This document shows, one piece after another, positions 1 through 8,149 of a stretch of 64,000 bases of DNA. A model generated the notes under the pieces. The model was not told the DNA's origin. It was given only the letters and a program-made list of their open reading frames with translations, and did no database searches. Position numbers and translations under genes: made by a program. The stretch comes from Tildeniella torsiva UHER 1998/13D (GTDB lineage Bacteria > Cyanobacteriota > Cyanobacteriia > Phormidesmidales > Phormidesmidaceae): positions 99,602-163,601 of the forward strand of contig JAHHIH010000014.1 in assembly GCA_019358835.1 (NCBI GenBank), in the 5' to 3' direction. The stretch's first letter is position 1. The number at the start of each line of letters is the position of its first letter.

Positions 1-327
1 TGGCTAATCTGCTTTTTAGTCTTATTCTTTGGGGCCGAAGCCGCCCAGTGGTTGGGCCATCTACCCTGGGTGAGCCGCGTTGAGCTGTCGCTGCCGCTGA
101 CGGTCGCGGGGGGCATTGGACTGGCGATCGCCTCCAACTATATCGCGCTTTTTGGTCGCAGCTGGCCCACCTTCAGCCCCCGGCCTACAAAGGCAGCAGA
201 TCCCCCTCTGCCTATCCCTCCAGCACCGCCTACCCTCACAGCCGCAGCCCCCGTCAAATCCTCCAAGGCCAGCCGTAAGGCGGATACGATCTCCTTTGAG
301 ATCAAAAAACCCCAGGCGAAGGGGTGA
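1..327 (+). CDS. Membrane protein, C-terminal part (5' end outside window)
   Basis: The reading frame is open to the first base of the window, so the gene starts upstream; the TTG at 52 is not needed as a start. The visible 108 residues begin with a hydrophobic stretch (WLICFLVLFFGA), then a short loop and a second hydrophobic segment ending near IALFG. A Pro/Ala-rich, then Lys-rich cytosolic-type tail follows (ending IKKPQAKG). I do not recognise the family. It looks like the last two membrane helices and tail of a small cyanobacterial membrane protein. The stop is followed by an AT-rich inverted repeat that may serve as its 3' boundary. Confidence 0.6.
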   Translation, partial: WLICFLVLFFGAEAAQWLGHLPWVSRVELSLPLTVAGGIGLAIASNYIALFGRSWPTFSPRPTKAADPPLPIPPAPPTLTAAAPVKSSKASRKADTISFEIKKPQAKG

Positions 328-344
328 GGGAGAGGGAGCGGAGA

Positions 345-420
345 AGAAAAGTTTTGAGTGCTTAGTTTTGAGTTTTAAGTTCTCGACTCCACAGCCCATT
401 CAAAACTCAAAACTCAAAAC
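345..420. repeat. AT-rich TTTTGAGTTTT-type intergenic inverted repeat
   Basis: Copies of AGTTTTGAGTTTTAAGTT at 360-380 face CAAAACTCAAAACTCAAAAC at 400-420, so the transcript could fold into a hairpin between two converging genes. A closely similar block occurs at 23,130-23,220. Such blocks are common intergenic repeats in filamentous cyanobacteria. A CCCCTACTCC-type pyrimidine tract follows at 425-460. Confidence 0.5.
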
Positions 421-454
421 TTTCTCCCGCCCCCTACTCCCTACTCCCCACTTC

Positions 455-1033
455 CTACCTCCCCATATTCCGCTTCAGTTCCTCCAGCTCCTGCTCCGTC
501 TCCCATCGCTGAAACGACTCCTCTACCGGATCCATTGAATTGTGACCAACCCTATCAAAGGGGGGCTTGGCCCAGCCCGTATCCCAGCTGGTGGTAGTGC
601 GCTGGGCCGTTCGCTGGGCCTGAGTCTCAGCGATCTTGGCTTTGAGTTCGCGGCGGCGATCGTGAATGTCTTTTTGCAGAGTGCGGGTCTGCTCAATCTG
701 CTCTTTAACACCTTTCATCTGGCCCCAGTACTGGTTGCCCTGGCGCAGCAGGGCGGCTTCGCGCTCTTGGGCCGTTTTGACCAAGTCAAGCCGGTTAGCC
801 GCCTGGGCGTTTTGAATGCGGCTATGCCAGCGCTGAATGTCTTGGGCGGTGGCAAGAATGCTGTCTTCGAGCTGCTTTTCGCGGCGCTTGAGGTCGCCCA
901 GCAGGTGAATAGCGTCTTGTTCTTGGCCCCGCAACTGGTCTTCGAGCCCCCATAGCTCTAGATGGGGATTAGCCTTGAGAAATTCGTCGAGCCGGGTTTC
1001 GAGAAATTTGCTCAGGTCTTCAAAGAGGCCCAT
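455..1033 (-). CDS. TIGR04376-like coiled-coil protein
   Basis: 192 aa. The N-terminus MGLFEDLSKFLETRLDEFL, a long charged helical stretch (about residues 30-135) with regular L/E/K/R spacing, and a C-terminal helix resemble the cyanobacterial TIGR04376 family of unknown function; this is from memory, not a search. There is no signal peptide or membrane segment, so a cytosolic rod-like protein is likely. ATG start at 1033. The gene converges on the membrane protein to its left, with the AT-rich inverted repeat between them. No catalytic motif is visible. Confidence 0.75.
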   Translation of the reverse strand: MGLFEDLSKFLETRLDEFLKANPHLELWGLEDQLRGQEQDAIHLLGDLKRREKQLEDSILATAQDIQRWHSRIQNAQAANRLDLVKTAQEREAALLRQGNQYWGQMKGVKEQIEQTRTLQKDIHDRRRELKAKIAETQAQRTAQRTTTSWDTGWAKPPFDRVGHNSMDPVEESFQRWETEQELEELKRNMGR

Positions 1034-1456
1034 GGTGTAACTCCTGCCGCAATGCCTTGCTTTTCAGAATAGCGGGTTAGCGGTGCAGGCGTTTCTCTAG
1101 GTAGATCTAGCCAACCTGGTGAACATCTGAGCAGGGCCATGCTCAATAGATGAGCCAAGACACATGTCAAAAGGCCTGGGGCACCCAGAGGGTTTGAACC
1201 GCGAAACAGCAATCTGTTAAGTCTTTTGGCATCTTAGCAAACCACCTGCAAAGAAAAAATGAGGGCGGATAAAGACTAAACGCAATTAATCGTTAGCCAG
1301 CCTATAGCTGGGTTTGAGCTGTTTTTGAACCGACCTAATTTACGCGCGTCTGACGATTATGCTACCAGTGAGGTAAGATATCTTGTGAACTTGATAAATA
1401 GTGGCTATTTCGCTTCTTTTATATGAAAAAATTGTTTTTTGGGGGCAAGATTCAAG
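1034..1456. other. Intergenic region, no supported gene
   Basis: Divergent region between the TIGR04376-like gene (minus) and the Na+/H+ antiporter (plus), so it should hold both promoters. A 66-codon minus-strand ORF (1012-1212) overlaps the 5' end of the left gene and has no protein-like pattern. The part from 1240 to 1456 is AT-rich, consistent with a promoter and leader. I see no riboswitch-like fold that I can name. Confidence 0.5.
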
Positions 1457-3079
1457 ATGGAATGGATCATGGCGCAGCAACCATCAATAGATATTAATTC
1501 TGCCAATTCTGCTGTGGAAGCCCCAGTTACAGGAACCATTCCCGAGCTTGTTATTATCCTAATTATCCTGCTGCTGATTGCGACAGTTGTTGCTCTCGTC
1601 AGCCAGCAATTGCGCATTTCCTATGTAACCGGGTTAGTGCTAGCAGGGCTACCCATTACAGAGGTCTTGTCTCGACGTATTGGACTAGATCCATCATTAG
1701 TCTTAAATCTTTTTCTGCCAATCTTAATTTTTGAAGCAGCAATTAATACCGATATCAGTCGCCTCCGCAGTACATTTAAGCCAATTGCGCTGCTGGCTGG
1801 CCCAGGCTCTATTCTCTCTTCGGCAATCATTGCCACTTTGGTCAGATTTGGACTAGGGCTAGAGTGGGTTCCGGCCTTGCTAATCGGAGTTATTTTAGCA
1901 AATACAGATACGGTCTCAATGATTGCGGTCTTTAAAGAGATTCGCGTACCTTCTCGGCTGAGCACCATCGTCGAGGGAGAGACGCTGTTTAACGACGCAG
2001 CCGCTTTAGTTTCATTTAATTTACTCTTGGTCATCTATGCAACGGGCTCTCTTACCCCTGTGCAAGGTGTAAGGGAGGTGCTTGTGGTGGCCTTAGGTGG
2101 GGCGCTAGTTGGGGGTGTCTTGGGGTATTTGAGTCTGCCAATATTTGTGCGTTTAAATGATCCGCTAAGCAGCCTCCTATTAACCGTCGCATTAGCCCTA
2201 GGAACGTTCCAAATTGGTCAATTTTTGGGCGTATCAGGTGCAGTGGCCGTGGTGATTACGGGGCTTGTTTTTGGCAATCTTGGCTTGCCCCGTAGCTCAT
2301 CAGCCTCCGATCGCATTACGCTGCTGAGCTTCTGGGAGTACGCTGGCTTTAGTGTTAATACGTTTATTTTTCTGCTCATCGGCATCGAAATCAATCCACT
2401 GACGCTGTGGAAAATTTTGCCCTCTATTTTATTCGTTATTCTGGCCTATCAGCTAGGGCGAATTATTTCGGTCTATTTGTTGTTGGCAGGCCTGCGCTGG
2501 TTCGATCGCCCTATTCCTCTGCGCTGGCAGCACGTATTAGTTTTGGGGAATATTAAGGGATCCCTCTCAATGGCGCTAGCCGTTGCAATTCCCTTAACCC
2601 TCACTGGCCGAGACGTGATTATTGAAGTTGTATTTGGTGCTGTTCTGTTTTCTCTGGTGATTCAGGGATTGGCGCTGCCTTGGCTGGTTAAAAAGCTCAA
2701 TATTAGCCATGCTTCTGATCTGATGCAGGAGGCAGGGCAGCTGCAAATTCAGTTGATTGCGGCTAAAGCCGCCCAAGCAGAACTAGGGAGCTTATTAAAA
2801 TCAGGCGTGCTAACCAAAGCTGTGTATGAAGAACTTTGGGCTTCATATCAGACAAGAGTTGCAGAATCTGAGAGGCGACTTCGCACGCTGTCTGGCCAGC
2901 GGCGATCGGGTGAACTAGGGGGCGATCGCGGCGCATTAGACGCCATTCGACGACGACTATTTCTTGCAGAAAAAGGAGCGGTTAGCGATGCGCTTCGTAA
3001 GCGAATTGTGCCAGACGATTTAGTGCAGCCATATATTAAAAATTTGGATGAAAAATTGCTGGCTTTAGAAGATGACTAG
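1457..3079 (+). CDS. Na+/H+ antiporter, CPA1/NhaP type
   Basis: 540 aa. About 12 hydrophobic segments span residues 30-430, followed by a hydrophilic tail of about 110 residues. CPA1 signatures are visible: LANTDTVSMIA, then GETLFNDAAALV with the conserved Asn-Asp pair, and GNIKGSLSMALA. The family exchanges Na+ (or K+) for protons at the plasma or thylakoid membrane, serving salt and pH balance. A TTG at 1439 is in frame, but the ATG at 1457 has GGGGG 11 nt upstream; 1469 is another possible start. The TrkA-like gene follows after 86 bp on the same strand and probably encodes a regulatory subunit. Codon usage is more AT-rich than in most neighbours. Confidence 0.92.
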   Translation: MEWIMAQQPSIDINSANSAVEAPVTGTIPELVIILIILLLIATVVALVSQQLRISYVTGLVLAGLPITEVLSRRIGLDPSLVLNLFLPILIFEAAINTDISRLRSTFKPIALLAGPGSILSSAIIATLVRFGLGLEWVPALLIGVILANTDTVSMIAVFKEIRVPSRLSTIVEGETLFNDAAALVSFNLLLVIYATGSLTPVQGVREVLVVALGGALVGGVLGYLSLPIFVRLNDPLSSLLLTVALALGTFQIGQFLGVSGAVAVVITGLVFGNLGLPRSSSASDRITLLSFWEYAGFSVNTFIFLLIGIEINPLTLWKILPSILFVILAYQLGRIISVYLLLAGLRWFDRPIPLRWQHVLVLGNIKGSLSMALAVAIPLTLTGRDVIIEVVFGAVLFSLVIQGLALPWLVKKLNISHASDLMQEAGQLQIQLIAAKAAQAELGSLLKSGVLTKAVYEELWASYQTRVAESERRLRTLSGQRRSGELGGDRGALDAIRRRLFLAEKGAVSDALRKRIVPDDLVQPYIKNLDEKLLALEDD

Positions 3080-3165
3080 CCTAATAAGCTATGCAAGGCT
3101 TTCGGTACGGTTAAGCAGTGGGCTCTAGAGAACCTCAAGATCGCTAAAAGCAAGGGGACGGCAGC

Positions 3166-3879
3166 ATGTACGTAATCATTGGTGGGGCTGGGCTGATTGG
3201 CTCAACGTTGGCCCAACGCTTAGTCAAACTCGGCCATACCGTTGCCATAATCGATATCAACCCCATTGCCTGCAACTATGCCAGAGAGCAGTTGGGAGTC
3301 ATGGCGTTTGAAGGTAGTGCCGTCAGCACCGAAGTGTTAACCGAGGCTGGAATTCAGCAAGCAGATATTGTCTGCGCCGCCCTACGCCACGATGCGCTCA
3401 ACCTGGCAATTGTTTCCCTAGCAAGGCATTATCGAGTTCCGCACATTATCTCTCGCCTTCGACACCGCGACTTTGAACATCCCCTGCGCCATGCCGGTGC
3501 CAATCGAATTATTAGCACTGTAGATTTAGCGGTATCAACTATGGTCAATGCGGCTGAATATCCACAGATAGAGTCGATTATGCACTTTGAGCAAGGGCAA
3601 ATTGAGGTGCTGAAGTTGACCATTGCTGAAAACTGTAGCGTAGTCAATCACAGCATTGCCGAAATTGCCCAGGACGAACGATTTCCTAAAAGTTCGCTGA
3701 TCATTGGTTATCAGCCTCATACCCATATGGATCTAGTCGTGCCCAATGGCACGACAGTTCTAGAGCCAAATTCTAAGATTTTGGTTGTTACAAAGCCAGA
3801 TAGCTTACATGCGCTAATCGACTTTATCCAGCCATTTTTAGAACCCCTTGATTTTTCAGCGGAACTAGACGAGCAGTAA
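3166..3879 (+). CDS. TrkA-N/TrkA-C domain NAD-binding regulator
   Basis: 237 aa. A Rossmann fold occupies the first ~120 residues (MYVIIGGAGLIGSTLA, acidic IDINP at the end of strand 2). A TrkA-C-like domain (RCK_C) follows at about 140-225. These KTN/RCK proteins bind NAD(H) or nucleotides and gate cation channels or antiporters from the cytosolic side. The placement just downstream of the antiporter suggests that it regulates that transporter. The ATG at 3166 follows a GGGGACGGCAGC stretch. The glycine motif is GxGGxGxxG-like and intact. Confidence 0.85.
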   Translation: MYVIIGGAGLIGSTLAQRLVKLGHTVAIIDINPIACNYAREQLGVMAFEGSAVSTEVLTEAGIQQADIVCAALRHDALNLAIVSLARHYRVPHIISRLRHRDFEHPLRHAGANRIISTVDLAVSTMVNAAEYPQIESIMHFEQGQIEVLKLTIAENCSVVNHSIAEIAQDERFPKSSLIIGYQPHTHMDLVVPNGTTVLEPNSKILVVTKPDSLHALIDFIQPFLEPLDFSAELDEQ

Positions 3880-3904
3880 ACTCAGTATTTACAGAACTAT
3901 TAGT

Positions 3905-4267
3905 TCAGCGCTTGACCTGAGGGATAACGCCTTTGCTCTCTACGCAGGCCAAATAGGCAATTTCGGTTTCGTCGAGTTTGTAATCGTCGTAGTTGTCTTT
4001 AACGTCAAAGACTTTTTCTAAAAAGTCGTTTTGGGCTTCGCGCAGGGCACGGGAAAAGTTGCCCTGGCTGAGTTCTTTGGGCAAACACTGGGCCATGGCG
4101 GTCAAGTCAGTGCCATCGGCGGCAATGTAGCGCTTGGCAGCGGGCGAGTCGGCAGCGTAAGCGGGGGTAAACAGGCTAGAGCTGAGCCACAGCAGCCCGG
4201 CAAGGAATGCTAAAGCAAGACGCTGAGCAACGCCACGGGTAAAACGTTGAAAAACAGACATAGCCAT
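3905..4267 (-). CDS. Small exported (lumenal/periplasmic) protein of unknown function
   Basis: 120 aa. The N-terminus has Arg residues, a hydrophobic core (LALAFLAGLLWLSSSLF) and a likely cleavage site TPAYA-AD at about residue 38. The mature part of about 80 residues is acidic with two cysteines (MAQCLPKEL and YLACVES), which could form a disulfide. Cyanobacterial signal peptides of this kind target the thylakoid lumen or periplasm. I cannot assign a family; the size and charge resemble small photosystem-associated lumen proteins, but that is only a resemblance. It converges on the TrkA-like gene with 25 bp between the stops. Confidence 0.7.
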   Translation of the reverse strand: MAMSVFQRFTRGVAQRLALAFLAGLLWLSSSLFTPAYAADSPAAKRYIAADGTDLTAMAQCLPKELSQGNFSRALREAQNDFLEKVFDVKDNYDDYKLDETEIAYLACVESKGVIPQVKR

Positions 4268-4812
4268 CGAACCTGTGGAAGAGCGTCATGGTTTTATTGT
4301 AGACAAATAAAAATAAGCAGGTTGGGTTAGCCCAGTTGAGTCGCGCCCACTCGGCGCAGGCTAGCCCAATCGGTGGTGACACAGCCGGTCGCCCAACACC
4401 TTCCCCTACGCCCTTCCCCTACTCCAGAGGAAATGGCCCTATCCAGGGGCGAAATGGTGAGCCTATGGTTCTAGGTAGGGGCTTCGAGCCGGTCTCCATC
4501 AATACGGTTTCTGGGCCGCATAGAGGAGCTTTGAGCCGTGGGGGTGCGATCGCGGCTATTCACCTCTGCTTTACAGGTTCCTGTAGATTGGGGTAACAAA
4601 CTTGGTAGTTGGGCCAACGTTCAGGGCATTGGGCCGGGCAAGCTGACTGTAGGTGAGACACACCAAACGTGCAACCCCCGCCGCCGTCTCAGGTTTAAGG
4701 TTTTCTCTGCTGTTCCGCGATCGCATCGCCAGATCATCGCCCCAGATCTGCGATCGCGAACTGGCAGAGCCTGCCCTATGGGCCTACTACCAATTAGCGA
4801 GCATCTACAGCC
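4268..4812. other. Non-coding or decayed region
   Basis: Several overlapping short frames are open here on both strands, but none has consistent protein-like composition or a convincing start. Heptamer-like CCCCTAC/CCCTTCC repeats lie at 4,400-4,425 and HIP1-type sites at 4,548 and 4,752. One frame around 4,750-4,870 reads as helix-like sequence (ELAEPALWAYYQLASIYSH) before a stop, hinting at a decayed gene. Confidence 0.35.
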
Positions 4813-5121
4813 ATGAACCCGATCGAATCTTCGTGCCCTATTCTCCGCAAAACCGCCAGTGCCGATGTTGAGGCATGCCAAAGCCTCTTTTCTGGGAGCG
4901 ACTGCATTCCCCACTGCGCTATGGCTACTCCCACAGGCATCAACGCGATCGCCGCTGCCCTGGGGGCCAGACAGCAGCGGGAGACCGAAGTGGCGGCCCT
5001 GGTTAATGTCGCCGCCGCTGCCGCCCGCCAGGCCGAGGTTGAGCTGCACAACGCTGTTATGGCCATGAGAGAGTCAGTTCACAGGTGTTTAGACGCTAGC
5101 GACACCCTCAATCGTGACTGA
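4813..5121 (+). CDS. Possible small Ala-rich protein (weak)
   Basis: 102 codons, or 66 aa if the ATG at 4921 is used. The second half (GINAIAAALGARQQRE and then VAALVNVAAAAARQAEVEL) reads like an amphipathic helix; the first part does not look protein-like. There is no clear ribosome-binding site and no recognised family. The frame partly overlaps a 142-codon frame on the opposite strand that looks like a shadow. I keep it as a weak candidate only. Confidence 0.22.
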   Translation: MNPIESSCPILRKTASADVEACQSLFSGSDCIPHCAMATPTGINAIAAALGARQQRETEVAALVNVAAAAARQAEVELHNAVMAMRESVHRCLDASDTLNRD

Positions 5122-5234
5122 GATTGATCCTTAGCAATCCTCGAAAGGAGCCAATGGATCGGCAATTTTGGCCTCGTCTGGCCGATCGATGGGGGGATTG
5201 TGGCACTGCCCACCATGCTTCCCAACAATCTTGC

Positions 5235-6245
5235 TTAGAACCGCTGCCCAATGAAGATCGATCGCACTTCGCCATTGCGACGAATCACCGCTTCTTCGTT
5301 GGTGACCGACACTAGGCTCCAGCCGCTGCTGCCAATGCGCTCGCCAATATAGACCCGTTGGGAAACGCCGTTAATTTCAAACAGAGCAGCTGAGCGATCG
5401 CCCAGTTCTAAGATGCCCACCAGCCCGTGGATGGGGTTCGCCGCCACAGGGGCCTGCGACGGCGCGGTGGGAGACACCGGAGACGGTGCGCCCACCCCTG
5501 GCTGAGGCACCAGAACCGTCGCCCCTGGCGCGGCCTGCTGCGCCGTCTGGTAAGGAATGTAAACCCGCTCGATAACGTTGACCGGCCCAGAGCCCAGGCT
5601 GCCCACCGTACCACCCGCCCCCAGGGGCGGCAGCATGGGCGGCGCGGGGACGGCCACCCCGCCCGGAGCCTGGCCGACAACGGTAGAGGTGCCCACCTCG
5701 CCCCGCTCAACCTTGCCTGAGATGACCTCTAGCGATCGCTGCAAGTAGGCCAAAAACTCTTCGTCCGACTGCTGCGCCGCCGTGTCAGTCGCGGAGCGCC
5801 CCAAAAAGAAGCGATTGCCCGGCTGGCTAAACCACAGCAGCCCCCCGACCCCCATCAGCGATAGCGCCGTAATGGTCAGCAGCATGCGGTCAAACAGCTT
5901 GCCAAAGCGGGTCTTGGTCGGGGCCGCTGGCGGCGGGGTGCCAACCTCGTCGGTGCGGAAGAAATCGAGATCGGTGCCCAGGGGGGCCAAAGGCGCGTCT
6001 GCCGCTGGCGCATCGACCGGTTCAGCGGTGGTTTCGACAAACGGAGCGATCGCCGTAGAAACCGGATCTGGTGCCGCCTCTACTGCGGCTAGGGCCGCTT
6101 CATCGCCCTCTAAAATTCTGTCAACATCGTCAAACAGCTCGGTGATCAGGCTGTCGGCGTAGGTGGTCACCAGAGTCTCTGGATCAACCGGCATCGGCTC
6201 CTCGGGCGGCAGTGTGGCGGTGCTGCGAGATTCTTCCTGGCTCAT
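5235..6245 (-). CDS. Single-pass membrane protein with PulC/PilP-like C-terminal domain
   Basis: 336 aa. The layout is an acidic, Pro/Ala-rich cytosolic N-terminus (1-115), one membrane helix (about 118-140, TITALSLMGVGGLLWFS), a spacer with a short helix (EEFLAYLQRSLEVISG), a Pro/Gly/Val-rich linker (190-260) and a compact C-terminal domain (275-336). That domain has GLVGILELGDRSAALFEING and later RIGSSGWSLVSV and VIRRNGEVRSIFIGQ. The pattern resembles the HR/PulC-like beta domain of type II secretion or type IV pilus periplasmic proteins. ATG start at 6245. The function is not established; envelope assembly is a guess from architecture. Confidence 0.75.
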   Translation of the reverse strand: MSQEESRSTATLPPEEPMPVDPETLVTTYADSLITELFDDVDRILEGDEAALAAVEAAPDPVSTAIAPFVETTAEPVDAPAADAPLAPLGTDLDFFRTDEVGTPPPAAPTKTRFGKLFDRMLLTITALSLMGVGGLLWFSQPGNRFFLGRSATDTAAQQSDEEFLAYLQRSLEVISGKVERGEVGTSTVVGQAPGGVAVPAPPMLPPLGAGGTVGSLGSGPVNVIERVYIPYQTAQQAAPGATVLVPQPGVGAPSPVSPTAPSQAPVAANPIHGLVGILELGDRSAALFEINGVSQRVYIGERIGSSGWSLVSVTNEEAVIRRNGEVRSIFIGQRF

Positions 6246-6459
6246 AGGTCGATTTATCCTGGCGGTGGCAAAGGGAGAAACGGGCGGCCTGATGGGTCTT
6301 TTGGGAAGCTCAAACCGGCGTAGCTTAAGGGTTAAAAGACGCTTCTAGCCGACACTCCCCCCGATGGTCTGATGAAGTTTACCCCAACTTGCCAAATCTT
6401 TCATCCCGTTGGGAAGAAAGTTTGAGAGCAGGGCGTGGGGAGTGGTACATCACTGCTTA

Positions 6460-6502
6460 CGCCCTACCCCTCACCCCCTACCCCCTACCCCCTACCCCCC
6501 AC
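6460..6502. repeat. CCCCTAC heptamer tandem repeat (STRR)
   Basis: Four to five imperfect copies of the heptamer CCCCTAC lie just after the stop of the cupin gene (minus strand). Short tandemly repeated heptamers are typical of filamentous cyanobacterial genomes. Related degenerate tracts lie at 425-460, 4,400-4,425 and, as the complement, 37,225-37,300. Confidence 0.6.
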
Positions 6503-6505
6503 TCT

Positions 6506-7114
6506 CTAAAACGGCTTCGCTGTGTGATTCTCTACGTCAAACTCGTAGCGATCGCTAAAACTTGTCGCCCCGTATAGGTTAAACGACACCGTGGGCTCAT
6601 TTCCCAGGGGTTCTACGCTGTGGATGGCATTGGCCGTGAGGGCAACCACATCACCGGGGTTGAGAATCACCTCATCCACCGGTTCTAGCTGGTCAGGGTA
6701 GTTGGGTTCGGGGGCGCGTCGCCAGAGGCGGTGGCGCTCTTGACCGCCAACCAGGGCCACAATGCCCCAGGCGCTGTGGTTGTGAACGGTGGAGGCGTGC
6801 CCCGGCAGCCAGGCCACCATCTGCACCGTAATCGGAAACTCGTGCTCGCGGTAGAGAAAATTGACGCTCCAGCCGGTTCTGGGGTCGGGGGTGTTGTACT
6901 CCATTTGCAGCCAGTAAGAGCTCATCAACAGCTTGCGCACCAGGGGGGTAACGGCCTCTAGCCGACTGATGTCGTCGTGGAAGATGTCGAGAATATCTTC
7001 TAGCTCGGTAAGAAACCGATAGAGACGGTAGTAGCGACTTGGCTCCAGTGTTTCGGGATTGCCAAAGGAGCTATAGCTACCGTCGTCAATGACTAGCCAG
7101 TTGTGGTTTGTCAT
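6506..7114 (-). CDS. Cysteine dioxygenase-like cupin protein
   Basis: 202 aa. The frame continues upstream, but the ATG at 7114 (MTNHNWLVIDDG) matches the gap to the upstream gene and starts the protein-like part. A cupin core shows metal ligands in LPGHASTVHNHSAWGIVALVGG (split here as GHASTVHNH, then WGIVALVGG), with the second cupin motif around NPGDVVALTANAIHSVEP. The pattern fits the CDO/PCO-like dioxygenase superfamily, which uses Fe(II) held by three His to oxidise thiols. The substrate cannot be read from sequence. It lies 13 bp after the NTF2-like gene on the same strand, so the two are probably co-transcribed. Confidence 0.75.
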   Translation of the reverse strand: MTNHNWLVIDDGSYSSFGNPETLEPSRYYRLYRFLTELEDILDIFHDDISRLEAVTPLVRKLLMSSYWLQMEYNTPDPRTGWSVNFLYREHEFPITVQMVAWLPGHASTVHNHSAWGIVALVGGQERHRLWRRAPEPNYPDQLEPVDEVILNPGDVVALTANAIHSVEPLGNEPTVSFNLYGATSFSDRYEFDVENHTAKPF

Positions 7115-7127
7115 GGTGGTCGCGGAG

Positions 7128-7952
7128 CTACTCAATGCGTACGCGGCGGGTTTCGACCACCATGCCATCTTCGCGAATGACGACTGTTGAGACCCAGCGG
7201 TTGTCGGGCTCGGCGGGGGCGGTGCCCACTTTGTAGAGGCCCCCAGAACTGAGGATGTCAAAGACCACCGGGCGCGGCACAAAAAAGTCTTCAGAGGTCA
7301 CGCCTTCTTCGACGGCCACGCCCATCAGCGATCGCTCCTCCAGCGGCTCGACCACAATCGTGTCAAAGCTGTAGGCTTGCCCGGTCGTTAGGGTGGCGGG
7401 CAGCTGCACTTGCAGGATGGGCGGGTTGTCGCCCGACGCCAGGCGGCTGGTCTCGCTCAGGATTTCTTGGTAGGCAATCTTGCCGTTTTCGAGGCGCTGG
7501 CGCGAGGTGGTGTCGGCGGTCAGGGTGAGGGTGCGATCGGGACGGGTTTGGGTGCCGGTGACCGTGGTGCGGGTTTCAAGGGTGTAGCTGCCAGGGCCAG
7601 CGGCCTGCCAGCTCAGCAGCTCAATGTCGTAGGTGAGGTCGGGATACTGCTGCCAGAGGGTTTCGAGAGTTTGGCGCAGCTGGGCGTAGTCAAAGCCGGT
7701 GTCGCTGTCAAAGCCCTCGCTGTAGAAGGCCATCACGGCGTCAAGGTTGCGACTGCTCGCCGCCGTCTCTAGCTCGGTCAACAGTTGCTGTACCTCAGCC
7801 GGGGCCGCCTGGGCCAAGACCGGTGGGTTCACGGGCACATTCGCCTGGGTGACTGGCGCAAACACCCCCGCCCCCGCCATCACCGCCGCCATCGACACGA
7901 TTCCTAGACTCCACCGCCGCACTGCCGAGTTAGCCACGCTGAACCGCCCCAT
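7128..7952 (-). CDS. Exported NTF2-like/SnoaL-like protein
   Basis: 274 aa. A basic N-terminus and hydrophobic stretch (SLGIVSMAAVMAGAGVFAPV) end near TQANVPVNPPVLAQA, a typical Sec signal. An NTF2-like fold follows at about 55-160 (ELETAASSRNLDAVMAFYSEGF). A beta-rich second half (170-274) ends VVETRRVRIE. NTF2-like proteins bind small ligands or act as association domains; nothing indicates the ligand here. First gene of a two-gene unit with the cupin protein. Confidence 0.72.
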   Translation of the reverse strand: MGRFSVANSAVRRWSLGIVSMAAVMAGAGVFAPVTQANVPVNPPVLAQAAPAEVQQLLTELETAASSRNLDAVMAFYSEGFDSDTGFDYAQLRQTLETLWQQYPDLTYDIELLSWQAAGPGSYTLETRTTVTGTQTRPDRTLTLTADTTSRQRLENGKIAYQEILSETSRLASGDNPPILQVQLPATLTTGQAYSFDTIVVEPLEERSLMGVAVEEGVTSEDFFVPRPVVFDILSSGGLYKVGTAPAEPDNRWVSTVVIREDGMVVETRRVRIE

Positions 7953-8149
7953 TAACCAAAAATACTTCGTCTACCTTATATCAGTTTCTTGACGACCGAC
8001 TACGGTAGTAGCCCAGCTGTCCTGCTGGCACCAGCCCGCTTTGGCCAGCATTGGATCCGTTTTTTGTTGAAGAAGAGAAAACCTCGGGCATAGATTCTGG
8101 GCAGGAGTTGGTATAGTCTAGAGGCGTTTTTAGCGTCGAGGGTGCTCCC

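Noticed and set aside
1012..1212. 66-codon minus-strand ORF
   Set aside because: Overlaps the 5' end of the TIGR04376-like gene in another frame and has no protein-like pattern.
4621..5049. 142-codon minus-strand ORF
   Set aside because: No start context, Gly/Arg/Cys-rich composition and overlap with other frames; looks like GC-rich background.
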